NCBI RefSeq assembly: GCF_008364795.1
Contig: NZ_VTTM01000002.1
Location: 898,590 to 962,589 of the forward strand
Direction: 5' to 3'
DNA length: 64,000 bases
From: Azospirillum oryzae
GTDB taxonomy: Bacteria; Pseudomonadota; Alphaproteobacteria; Azospirillales; Azospirillaceae
Within the stretch, counting starts at the first letter, position 1; each line of letters starts with the position of its first letter. Both the position numbers and the translations under genes were made by a program. Of this stretch, positions 16,877 to 25,802 are shown in pieces. The notes beneath the pieces were generated by a model. That model did not search any database. It saw only the letters and a program-made list of their open reading frames with translations, and was not told the origin of the DNA.

Positions 16877-17655
16877 TTGGTCGCTCCGGTGCGCCGGGCG
16901 ACCGACAGGGGGTCGATCATCGTCGCGACGCTTTGCGCCAGCAATTGTCCGATGCATTGGTGAACGAATTCATAAGCACGCCGTTTCGCCTCGTCCGATT
17001 CGTCGGCGAAATCGACCCGGCCGTCCTCCACCCAATGCCGCATGATGTCGTAGCGGGGGAAGTGGAAGACGTCCGAACTCTGTGCCAGCCAGGACATGTA
17101 GGACACGTAGGGGGCGAAGTCGATCAACTGCGCCGTGTGCATGCTGTACTGCATGTCCATGATGACGATGTCGGCGCCGCGGCGCTGGACCTCGGCGATG
17201 CCGGACTGGAGTGCTGAACCGAAACTCTCGAGATCCAGGCTGCGCATGGCGTCGACCGTGCCGGTCTGCCAGACGACCAGCGCCGGCCGCCGCTCCTCCA
17301 CCGCCTGGGTCAGCGGAGCGACCATGGCTGGGGCCGCCTCGCCGGGAAGGCTCAGCACGGCGGTGCTGACCTCGCGGCCGGGCAAGCGGCGCTTCAACTC
17401 GCCTTCCAGTCGGGCGGGATAGCCGACGATGCCGGACTTGGCTGCCGATTTGGCGGAATTGACGACCAGGATCGACAGCGGATGCCCGGCGGCCAACCGC
17501 GCCGACACGCGCGGCAGCCCGCCGCCGGGGGCAAGGACGGATTCCGGCACGGCGCAAGTGGGGTCAACGGATGGAGCGGCCGCCTGGACAGCCAGGGCGC
17601 GATCCGGGGAAACAAACAGCGCGGCCGCCAGCAGGATCGCCGTGACCGTCAGCAT
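16873..17655 (-). CDS. SGNH-like protein with missing catalytic residues
   Basis: Also 260 residues, starting at an internal ATG (17655) that begins a clean signal peptide (MLTVTAILLAAALFVSPDRALA). A longer frame from 17694 adds 13 basic residues. It aligns end to end with its downstream neighbour: LSILVVNSAKSAAKSG against IRIVAIGSSSTAGAGAS, VVWQTGTVD against VIWQVGANT, IVIMDMQYSM against VVLMDLQYAP, and YDIMRHWVEDG against FDVMRTLVETR. The nucleophile Ser is replaced (Ala68) and the DGVH dyad is replaced by EAKR. It is probably a non-catalytic partner or binding subunit of the intact SGNH protein. Confidence 0.7.
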   Translation of the reverse strand: MLTVTAILLAAALFVSPDRALAVQAAAPSVDPTCAVPESVLAPGGGLPRVSARLAAGHPLSILVVNSAKSAAKSGIVGYPARLEGELKRRLPGREVSTAVLSLPGEAAPAMVAPLTQAVEERRPALVVWQTGTVDAMRSLDLESFGSALQSGIAEVQRRGADIVIMDMQYSMHTAQLIDFAPYVSYMSWLAQSSDVFHFPRYDIMRHWVEDGRVDFADESDEAKRRAYEFVHQCIGQLLAQSVATMIDPLSVARRTGATN

Positions 17656-17697
17656 CCGCCGTCCCTTCCTTCGCCTCGCCCTCGCGCCATGCACCCC

Positions 17698-18909
17698 TCA
17701 TGCGCCCATCTTCGTGGTGGCCGCAACCCGGTGGCGCCGCGCCCGCTCCGCCGACTGGTACCAGTTCAGGAAGCGCGCCATCAGCACCATCGTGGCGATG
17801 CCGAGCACGGTAACAAGGAACTGGGCGGAAAGCGAGCCGCTGACATGGACAAGCACGGTCTGCCCGGCGAAGGACAGCAGCACGCCCAGGCAGAACACAT
17901 GCAGCGACTGCCTCCCGCAGGCGAGCACCGGGGCGGCCAGGGACCCGCGCAGCCAGGATGCCCCCGCCGGCACCAGCCACAGCACCAGATAGGCCAGCGC
18001 GAAGAAATGCAGCAGACGCAGCGGGTCGAGATCGGTCTTGCTGATGGGATAAAGGATGTCGGTCAGCGACGCCGGGATCAGCGCGTGCAGCGGGGCGAAT
18101 TTCCAGGACAGCGTCAGGAACAGGCTGGCCAGCAGGACCGTCCCAGCCGCGACCGCCACCGGCGTGCGGAAGCGGGTCAACTCGCCCCGCAACTCCGGCT
18201 GGAATTGCAGCGACGCGCCCAGCACGAACAGGAACTGCCAGGTGAAGGGGTTGAAGTACCAGACACCGCCGTCCGGATAGGTGGGCAGGTTCCACCCCCA
18301 TTGCCGCGCCGCGAGATACAATGCAGCCGACCCTGCCAGCATCCCCAGCGGCCGGCGGCGCAGCACCGGCAGCAGCAGGGGAAAGGCCAGCAGAAGCACG
18401 ATGTAGAGCGGCAGCACGTCCAGGTTCGCCGGCCGGAACTTCAGCACAAGCGCCTGGGTCAGGGCGGTGACGGGGTCCTGGAAATAACCGGCGATGCCCA
18501 TCTCCTCCGCGAACAGCGGGCTGTCGAAGGCGCGGGCGGTGTAGGCGATCTGGGCGGTGTAGGCGAAGAACAGGATGATGTAGGTGACGTACAGCGTCCA
18601 GCAGCGGTGCAGCACCTGCGCCGCCGCCATCGGCACCCCCTGCCGGTCCAGTGTCCGGCCATAGACCAGGGCCGCGGTGTAACCGGAGATGAAGACGAAG
18701 ATCTCCGTGGCGTCGCTCAGTCCGAAATTGCGCGGGGTCGCCCACGAGACTTGGTTGGCCGGGATGTGGTTCACGAAGATGAACCACAGGGCCAAGCCAC
18801 GGAAGAAGTCGAGCCGCAGATCGCGCGCAGCCGCATCGTTCCTGCCGTCCGCCACAGTCACGTTTTTCATGGCCTTCCAACCCGCAAGTGCCTGCTCCGT
18901 CCTCGTCAA
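17698..18909 (-). CDS. OpgC-family membrane acyltransferase
   Basis: A 403-residue integral membrane protein with about ten hydrophobic segments. The N-terminal motif RDLRLDFFRGLALWFIFVNHIPAN, then NFGLSDATEIFVFISGYTAALVYGR, is typical of OpgC, which transfers succinyl groups to periplasmic glucans. The Arg-Gly and His residues near the start match the active-site region of the wider acyltransferase-3 superfamily. It heads a leftward operon with the two SGNH proteins, four bases from the long form of the next gene. A role in O-acylation of a periplasmic glucan or exopolysaccharide is inferred; no glucan synthase (opgGH, ndvB) is nearby. Confidence 0.85.
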   Translation of the reverse strand: MTRTEQALAGWKAMKNVTVADGRNDAAARDLRLDFFRGLALWFIFVNHIPANQVSWATPRNFGLSDATEIFVFISGYTAALVYGRTLDRQGVPMAAAQVLHRCWTLYVTYIILFFAYTAQIAYTARAFDSPLFAEEMGIAGYFQDPVTALTQALVLKFRPANLDVLPLYIVLLLAFPLLLPVLRRRPLGMLAGSAALYLAARQWGWNLPTYPDGGVWYFNPFTWQFLFVLGASLQFQPELRGELTRFRTPVAVAAGTVLLASLFLTLSWKFAPLHALIPASLTDILYPISKTDLDPLRLLHFFALAYLVLWLVPAGASWLRGSLAAPVLACGRQSLHVFCLGVLLSFAGQTVLVHVSGSLSAQFLVTVLGIATMVLMARFLNWYQSAERARRHRVAATTKMGA

Positions 18910-19188
18910 CAGTTCAGCACGGCCGGCGGTTCGCGCCGCACCCGTGCTGGTGTCGCTTTCCTGCAGCCGGGCGCGGTCATCGCAAAAGATGGGGGGCGTC
19001 GCCGCCGGATTCGAGAAGCCTGATGGCGAAAGCGCCGCCGCAGGCTGCCGGGCTGTGGTTGAATGGAACCCGCGGCTTCGCGCCGCAGCGTTAAACCTCT
19101 GAAATACAGACTTCTATTCCGGTTCGCGCTTGATCCCGACCGTTTGCTTCCTGCATAATCCGGTCAGCAAAAGAAAGCTGGGGCGGAT

Positions 19189-19202
19189 CGGCCGAAAGGC
19201 CG
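19189..19202 (+). other. GAAA-capped hairpin
   Basis: CGGCC (19189-19193), GAAA loop, GGCCG (19198-19202): a five-pair GC stem closed by a GNRA tetraloop, typical of structured RNA. It lies 50 bases upstream of the larger hairpin. Confidence 0.4.
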
Positions 19203-19250
19203 GCGGCAAGCCCGGATGGACGGGAGGAAACGCACACCAACGTCGGGATG

Positions 19251-19301
19251 CCATGGAACCGGGCGGATGGCGCAACGCGCCGGTGCCCACCGGTTCCATG
19301 G
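19251..19301 (+). other. large inverted repeat / nested hairpin upstream of TRAP gene
   Basis: CCATGGAACCGG at 19251-19262 and CCGGTTCCATGG at 19290-19301 are perfect 12-base reverse complements. Inside the loop GGGC/GCCC and GGCGC-AAC-GCGCC can pair too, so the whole 51 bases fold into one long stem. It ends 190 bases before the TRAP solute-binding gene. It may be a protein-binding palindrome, a leader structure or a repeat element. Confidence 0.6.
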
Positions 19302-19455
19302 TTTCCCGCGGTGCGCCGTCCGGGTCGGTCGAGCGTGCATCCCACTCATTCCCGCTTTCCCCGCTCACCCGGCATCGTCCGGTCCCGTGAGGGTCCTGGC
19401 ATGGGCGGGTGCGGGCAGGCATGCCTAGGCAGGGCATCCGCCGGTCCGGCGATAA

Positions 19456-20589
<1,134 letters not shown>

Positions 20590-20598
20590 GGGGAAGTA

Positions 20599-20762
20599 TT
20601 GCCCCCACCCTAACCCTCCCCCCGCTTCGCGGGGGAGGGGGCTGCCGCCGCTCTGCGACTTACTCCCTTCCCCGCCCAACTCTCGCACAAAGCTTTGCTT
20701 TGTGCTGACGCGACAGGCGGACCAGAGGTCCGCCGAGAGCGGGGGAGGGTTGGGGTGGGGGC
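20599..20762. repeat. GC-rich palindromic intergenic repeat, copy B (with insert)
   Basis: Between the convergent TRAP and MBL genes. The left arm (CCCCCACCCTAACCCTCCCC...CGGGGGAGGGG) near 20601-20640 and a right arm (GGGGGAGGGTTGGGGTGGGGGC) near 20740-20762 match the ends of copies A and C. The middle holds GCTGCCGCCGCTCT, the reverse complement of the AGAGCGGCGGCAG-type core found in copies A and C, and a 60-base structured insert at 20680-20739. Confidence 0.8.
20680..20739. other. three-way-junction-like insert within repeat copy B
   Basis: Outer arms CTCTCG (20680-20685) and CGAGAG (20734-20739) enclose two perfect hairpins: GCACAAAG/CTTTGTGC (20685-20692 with 20698-20705) and GGCGGACC/GGTCCGCC (20716-20723 with 20727-20734). 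The result is a cloverleaf-like 60-base fold absent from copies A and C. Confidence 0.65.
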
Positions 20763-20790
20763 ATCCGAAGCCACCCACCCCTCGCCACTC

Positions 20791-21600
20791 TCATACCTCG
20801 ATCACCAGCCCGTCATAAGCTGGCTCGACCCCTTCCGGCAGGATCCGCAGCAGGCTGTCGTAGTCCATGCTGTTGTCCATGTGGGTCAGGAACGCCCGCC
20901 GCGGCTTCACCCGCTCGATCCACTCCAGCGTCAGCGCCAGGTGCGCGTGCACCGGGTGGGGCGGCTCGATCCGGCCGCAATCGACCATCCAGGTGTCCAC
21001 CCCCGCCAGCGCCTCGAAGGCCCGGTCGTCCAGCCTCACCACGTCGGTGGAATAGGCGAAGCGCCCGAACCGGTAGCCCACCGTCCGCATATAGCCGTGG
21101 TCCTGCTCGAACGGCGTGACCTCCAGCCCCTTGACGCGGAACGGCCCGTCGACCCGATGCGCCTTCAGCACCGGCCGGTAGAAGGGATAGCCCTCCGGCA
21201 GCGGATCGAAGCAGTAGGGGAAGCGGACCTCGATATCCCGCAGATGCTCGTCCCAGCCATAGGCGTCGATCGGCGCATGCATGTGCCGGCAGATCTCGCG
21301 CAATTCGTCGATGCCGTGGCAATGGTCGGCATGCTGGTGGGTCCACAGCACGGCATCAAGCCGTGCACAGCCGCTGTCCAGCAGCTGCTGCCGCAGGTCG
21401 GGCGAGGTGTCGACCAGCACCGATACCTCGCCGCTCTCCACCAGCACCGACGGGCGCATGCGGCGATTCTTCGGATTGGCGGGATCGCAACGGCCCCACT
21501 GGCCGCCCGGCACACCGGCGATCACCGGAACGCCGCGCGAGCCGCCGCAGCCGAGGACGGTCACGCGCATCGCGCCGGATGACGGGCCGGCTTGGCTCAT
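20791..21600 (-). CDS. MBL-fold metallo-hydrolase (PhnP/RNase Z-like)
   Basis: A 269-residue metallo-beta-lactamase-fold enzyme. It has the zinc motif THQHADHCHGID, further ligands in FEQDHGYMRTVGYRFG, STDV (metal-bridging Asp) and THMD near the C-terminus. The opening VTVLGCGGSRGVPVI resembles PhnP/RNase Z-type phosphodiesterases. It overlaps tatD by ATGA and sits in a metG-tatD-MBL order common in alphaproteobacteria, where it is annotated only generally. Substrate is unknown; a cyclic phosphodiester is the best guess. Confidence 0.88.
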   Translation of the reverse strand: MSQAGPSSGAMRVTVLGCGGSRGVPVIAGVPGGQWGRCDPANPKNRRMRPSVLVESGEVSVLVDTSPDLRQQLLDSGCARLDAVLWTHQHADHCHGIDELREICRHMHAPIDAYGWDEHLRDIEVRFPYCFDPLPEGYPFYRPVLKAHRVDGPFRVKGLEVTPFEQDHGYMRTVGYRFGRFAYSTDVVRLDDRAFEALAGVDTWMVDCGRIEPPHPVHAHLALTLEWIERVKPRRAFLTHMDNSMDYDSLLRILPEGVEPAYDGLVIEV

Positions 21601-22391
21601 GCAGCAGCCTTGTCTTGGGCGGCCTTGTCGAACAGGCGGAAGAAATTGTCGGTGGTGACCCGCGCCAGTTCCTCCGCCGACACTCCCTTCACCTCCGCCA
21701 CGCAGGCGGCGGTGTGGGCGACGTAAGCCGGCTCGTTGCGCTTGCCGCGGAAAGGGATCGGCGCGAGGTAGGGCGCGTCGGTCTCCACCAGGATGCGGTC
21801 GAGCGGCACGTCCTTCACGATGGCGCGCAGGTCTTCCGACTTCTTGAAGGTGACGATGCCCGACAGCGACAGGGTGAAGCCGTACTCCACCGCCTCCTCC
21901 GCCAGCGCCCGGCCGGAGCTGAAGCAGTGCAGCAGCCCCTTCACCGGCTGGCCGGCCGCCTCCTCCTTGACGATGCGCATGGTGTCGTCGTCGGCATCGC
22001 GGGTGTGGATGATCAGCGGCAGGCCGGTCTCCAGGCTGGCGCGGATGTGCCGGCGGAAGCACTCCTGCTGCTGGTCGCGCGGGCTCTTGTCATAGAAGTA
22101 ATCGAGCCCGGTTTCGCCCAGCCCGATCACCTTGGGATGGCGCGACAGCTCCACCAGCGTTTCGGTCGTGGTGATGGCGTACTCCTCCGCCGCCTGGTGG
22201 GGATGGACCCCCACCGAGCAGAGGATGTCGTCATAGCGTTCCGCCACCGCCAGGATGCGGTCGAACCGGCTGATGTAGGTGCAGATGGTGACCATCCGCC
22301 CGATGCCGGCCTGCCGGGCGCGGTCGACGACCGCGTCCAGTTCTTCGGCGAAATCGGGAAAGTCGAGATGGCAATGGCTGTCGACGAGCAT
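21597..22391 (-). CDS. tatD: TatD-family metal-dependent DNase
   Basis: A 264-residue TIM-barrel hydrolase. Metal ligands are visible in VDSHCHLDF (His6, His8), VIGLGETGLDYFY (Glu), LIIHTRDADDD (His), GLLHCFSSG (His) and LVETDAPYLAP (Asp). The ATG at 22391 starts the protein at the first barrel strand. TatD proteins are 3'-5' nucleases linked to DNA repair. It lies eight bases after metG and overlaps the MBL gene. Confidence 0.93.
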   Translation of the reverse strand: MLVDSHCHLDFPDFAEELDAVVDRARQAGIGRMVTICTYISRFDRILAVAERYDDILCSVGVHPHQAAEEYAITTTETLVELSRHPKVIGLGETGLDYFYDKSPRDQQQECFRRHIRASLETGLPLIIHTRDADDDTMRIVKEEAAGQPVKGLLHCFSSGRALAEEAVEYGFTLSLSGIVTFKKSEDLRAIVKDVPLDRILVETDAPYLAPIPFRGKRNEPAYVAHTAACVAEVKGVSAEELARVTTDNFFRLFDKAAQDKAAA

Positions 22392-22399
22392 AAGGGAAC

Positions 22400-23950
22400 T
22401 CAGGCCTTCGGTTCTTCGACGTAACGCGGGAAGACGCCCTGCGGCGTCGGCAGCGGCGTGCCGGCGGCCAGCGCCCCCGACGGACCCAACGTGCCGAAGC
22501 CGCGCGCATCCGGACCCAGCGCCAGCAGGTCGAGGATCTTGGCGGAGCTGTCCGGCATCACCGGCTGGGTCAGGATGGCGAGGTGGCGGATCGTCTCGGC
22601 CAGCACATAGAGCACGGTCGCCATGCGCGCCGGGTCGGTCTTCTTCAGCGCCCACGGGGCCTGTTCGTCGACATAGCGGTTGGCATCGCCGACCACGGCC
22701 CAGATGGCGTCCAGCGCCTTGTGGAAGGCCTGCGCCCTGATCTCCGCCCGGACGATGTCCAGCATGCCGTAGGCCGAGCCGAGCAGCGCATTGTCCGCCT
22801 CGGTAAAGGCGCCCGGAGTCGGTACGGCGGCACCGCAGTTCTTGCCGATCATCGACAGGACCCGCTGCACCAGATTGCCGTAATCGTTGGCGAGGTTGCC
22901 GTTGATCCGGTTGACCATCTGCTTGTGCGAGAAGTCGCCGTCATTGCCGAACGGCACTTCGCGCAGCAGGAAATAGCGGGTCTGGTCGAGGCCGTAGGTG
23001 TTGACCAGTGCTTCCGGCGCGATGACGTTGCCGAGAGACTTCGACATCTTCTGGCCTTCGATCGTCCACCAGCCATGGGCGAAGACCCGCTTGGGGGGCT
23101 GCAGACCGGCGGCCATCAGGAAGGCCGGCCAATAGACGGCGTGGAAGCGCAGGATGTCCTTTCCGACCATGTGCAGGTCGGCCGGCCAGTACTTGGCATA
23201 CTCGCCCGTCGTGTCGGGGTAGCCGACGGCGGTGATGTAGTTCGCCAGCGCGTCCAGCCAGACATACATGATGTGGGCGTCGTCGCCCGGCACCGGGATG
23301 CCCCACTTGAAGGTGGTGCGGCTGACCGACAGGTCCTTCAGGCCCGACTTGACGAAGGACATCACCTCGTTGCGCTTGCCGGTCGGCGCGATGAAGTCCG
23401 GGTTCTGTTCATAGAACTCGATCAGCCGGTCCTGCCAGGCCGAGAGCTTGAAGAAATAGGACGGCTCCTCCACCCATTCGCACTCGGCGCCGGTGGGGGC
23501 GATCTTCTTGCCCTCGGCGTTGGTGGTCAGCTCGTCCTCGCCATAGAAGGCTTCGTCGCGGACCGAATACCAGCCGGCGTAGGACCCCAGATAGATCTCG
23601 CCGCGATCCTTCAGCACCGTCCACAGCGCCTGCACCGACTTGACGTGGCGCGGCTCGGTGGTGCGGATGAAGTCGTCGTTGGAATAGTTCATCAGCGACA
23701 CGAGATCGCGGAAATTCTGCGACACCCGGTCGGTGAAGTCCTGCGGCGCGATGCCGGCCTTCTCCGCCGACTTCTCCACCTTCTGGCCATGCTCGTCGGT
23801 GCCGGTCAGGAACTTCACGTCATAGCCGTCGAGGCGCATGAACCGGGCGAGGACGTCGCAGGCAAGCGTCGTGTAGGCGTGGCCGATGTGCGGCACGTCG
23901 TTCACGTAATAGATCGGCGTCGTCAGGTAGAAGGTCTTCGGCCCGGCCAT
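22400..23950 (-). CDS. metG: methionyl-tRNA synthetase
   Basis: A 516-residue class I synthetase that charges tRNA-Met. HIGH is at 21-24 and KMSKS at 301-305; the catalytic domain signatures FLTGTDEHGQKVEKSA, VWLDALANYIT and AHGWWTIEGQKMSKSLGN are intact. It lacks the four-Cys zinc knuckle and the C-terminal EMAP-like tRNA-binding domain, which is the compact form usual in alphaproteobacteria. I chose the ATG at 23950; an in-frame GTG three codons upstream has no better ribosome binding site. It lies between holB and tatD. Confidence 0.96.
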   Translation of the reverse strand: MAGPKTFYLTTPIYYVNDVPHIGHAYTTLACDVLARFMRLDGYDVKFLTGTDEHGQKVEKSAEKAGIAPQDFTDRVSQNFRDLVSLMNYSNDDFIRTTEPRHVKSVQALWTVLKDRGEIYLGSYAGWYSVRDEAFYGEDELTTNAEGKKIAPTGAECEWVEEPSYFFKLSAWQDRLIEFYEQNPDFIAPTGKRNEVMSFVKSGLKDLSVSRTTFKWGIPVPGDDAHIMYVWLDALANYITAVGYPDTTGEYAKYWPADLHMVGKDILRFHAVYWPAFLMAAGLQPPKRVFAHGWWTIEGQKMSKSLGNVIAPEALVNTYGLDQTRYFLLREVPFGNDGDFSHKQMVNRINGNLANDYGNLVQRVLSMIGKNCGAAVPTPGAFTEADNALLGSAYGMLDIVRAEIRAQAFHKALDAIWAVVGDANRYVDEQAPWALKKTDPARMATVLYVLAETIRHLAILTQPVMPDSSAKILDLLALGPDARGFGTLGPSGALAAGTPLPTPQGVFPRYVEEPKA

Positions 23951-24001
23951 TTGCGGCACTTTCTTTCAAGTCAGGTTCAACCGGCAGGTTCTGAAATAAC
24001 C

Positions 24002-25138
24002 CTAGGCGGCTGCCGTTTCCAGCGCCGACAGGGCGTTCAGGACCACCTGCTTGCGGTCCAGGTTTGCGGATTCCGCGCGCGCGAAAAGACGCTGAACCTT
24101 TTCCCACACCTCCACCCAACGTTCAAGACCGCGGGCGTTGGCCAGCCGGGTCATCAGGGCGGCCTCGCCCGGCACCACCTCCGCCGGCCAGGACCCGCGG
24201 GCGAGCGAACGGGCGAAGCGGGCCAGCCACCAGACCAGCAGTTCGGTCGCCGTCTCGAACATCCCGTCATCCTGCTTGCGGGTCAGCTTGTCGCCGAAGG
24301 CGTGCGCCGCGACGATGTCGATGCGCGGCAGGTCGGATAGCAGCCCGATCATCTCGCGGTAGAGCGCCAGCCCACCCGCGTCGGCAAGGTCGATGGCGCG
24401 GCCGACGCTGCCCTCCGACAGCCGGGCCAGCGCAGGGCGGTCGTCGGCCGCGATGTCCGGTCGGTGCTGTCCCAGCAGGTCGATCACCGTCTCCTCATCC
24501 AGCGGCTTCAGCGTCAGCTTGCGGCAGCGCGAGCGGATGGTCGGCAGCATGCCGCCGGGATTGTCGCTGACCAGCAGCAGCAGGGCGCCGGGCGGCGGCT
24601 CCTCCAGGATTTTCAGGATCGCGTTCAGGCCGCTCAGGTTCATGCGGTCGGCGCCGTCGATCACCGCGACGCGCCAGCCGCCTTCCGCCGAGGTGCGGCG
24701 CAGGAAGGGGCCGATCTTGCGCACGTCGTCCACCGCGATGTCGCGCTTCAGCCGGCCCTTCTTCTCGTCGCGCTGGCGCTCGATGGTCAGCAGGTCGGCA
24801 TGGCCGCCCGACGCCACACGGCGGAACACCGGATGGTCGGGGCCGACGTGCAGCGAGGTGACCGGCGCGGCTCCGCCCAATAGACTATTGCCGAACAGGC
24901 TGTCCCCCGGCGGGTCCTGCGCCAGGACGAAGCGGGCGAAGCGGAAGGCCAGCGTCGCCTTGCCGATCCCCGGCGTGCCGCCGATCAGCCAGGCATGCGG
25001 CAGCCGGCCGGAATTCCAGGCATCCAGCAGCAGCCGTTCCGCGTCCTCATGCCCGACGAGGTCCGGGTTGCGCCGGGGGGCGAGCGCCTCCTCCGCGGTC
25101 GGTGCGGCGGCAGGGGCGGATGTGCGCGGCTTGCTCAC
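24002..25138 (-). CDS. holB: DNA polymerase III delta-prime subunit
   Basis: A 378-residue clamp-loader AAA+ subunit. The GTG start at 25138 overlaps the tmk stop (GTGA), indicating translational coupling. The N-terminus carries VGHEDAERLLLDAWNSGRLPHAWLIGGTPGIGKATLAFRFARF with a Walker A-like loop (about 53-60), then VIDGADRMNLSGLNAILKILEEPPPGALLLLVSDNPGGMLPTIRSRC, the SRC motif of delta-prime. An insertion of about 40 residues between the Walker A and the central part is usual for alphaproteobacteria. The tmk-holB-metG-tatD order is classical. Confidence 0.93.
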   Translation of the reverse strand: MSKPRTSAPAAAPTAEEALAPRRNPDLVGHEDAERLLLDAWNSGRLPHAWLIGGTPGIGKATLAFRFARFVLAQDPPGDSLFGNSLLGGAAPVTSLHVGPDHPVFRRVASGGHADLLTIERQRDEKKGRLKRDIAVDDVRKIGPFLRRTSAEGGWRVAVIDGADRMNLSGLNAILKILEEPPPGALLLLVSDNPGGMLPTIRSRCRKLTLKPLDEETVIDLLGQHRPDIAADDRPALARLSEGSVGRAIDLADAGGLALYREMIGLLSDLPRIDIVAAHAFGDKLTRKQDDGMFETATELLVWWLARFARSLARGSWPAEVVPGEAALMTRLANARGLERWVEVWEKVQRLFARAESANLDRKQVVLNALSALETAAA

Positions 25139-25800
25139 GATTGCAGCCCCAGCCGGCCGGCGACGGCATCCCAGACGCGCGCCTGAACGCCGTCCAGGTC
25201 GGCGTCGGCATCCACCACCGCGCAACGCCCCGGCTCCAGTCGGGCGATGTCGAGAAAGCCGTCGCGCAGCCGCTGATGAAAGCCGATGTCCATCCGCTCA
25301 TAGCGGTCCTCGCCGCCATGGCGCGAGGCGGCGCGGCGCAGACCCTGCTCGACGTCGATGTCGAGGATCAGCGTCAGGTCGGGGCGGAACTCGCCGAGCG
25401 CCGCCCGCTGCAGGGTCTCCACCAGTTCCCGCCCCAGCCCCAGCCCATAGCCCTGATAGGCCATGGTGCTGTCGAAGAAGCGGTCGCACAGCACCCACTT
25501 GCCGGCCTCCAGCGCCGGCCACACCGTCCGTTCCAGATGGTCGCGGCGGGCGGCGGTGTGCAGCAGAGCCTCCGTCACCGGGCTCCAGCGGCCGGTCTCG
25601 CCGGTCACCAGCAGGCCGCGGATTTCCTCCGCCCCCGGCGATCCGCCCGGCTCGCGTGTCGTCACCACGTCGATGCCGCGGGTGCGCAGGGACTCGGCCA
25701 AGCGGCGCAGCTGGGTCGACTTGCCGGCCCCTTCGCCGCCTTCCAGCGTGATGAAGCGGCCACGGTTGGCGGAGGCGGTGAAGGTCGGCATGGTCGTCAC
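25135..25800 (-). CDS. tmk: thymidylate kinase
   Basis: A 221-residue dTMP kinase. P-loop GGEGAGKST lies at about 21-29, followed by TTREPGGSPGAEEIRGLL (DRx/REPGG substrate motif), DRFFDSTMAYQGYGLGL and the LID-like region LILDIDVEQGLRRA. The listed start is GTG two bases after the preceding stop; an ATG at 25791 (three codons in) is equally possible since neither has a clear ribosome binding site. It precedes holB with a four-base overlap. Confidence 0.95.
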   Translation of the reverse strand: MTTMPTFTASANRGRFITLEGGEGAGKSTQLRRLAESLRTRGIDVVTTREPGGSPGAEEIRGLLVTGETGRWSPVTEALLHTAARRDHLERTVWPALEAGKWVLCDRFFDSTMAYQGYGLGLGRELVETLQRAALGEFRPDLTLILDIDVEQGLRRAASRHGGEDRYERMDIGFHQRLRDGFLDIARLEPGRCAVVDADADLDGVQARVWDAVAGRLGLQS

Positions 25801-25802
25801 GA

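Noticed and set aside
16873-17694. Start of the degenerate SGNH gene at 17694
   Set aside because: It adds 13 Arg-rich residues before a clean signal peptide; the internal ATG at 17655 is more plausible.
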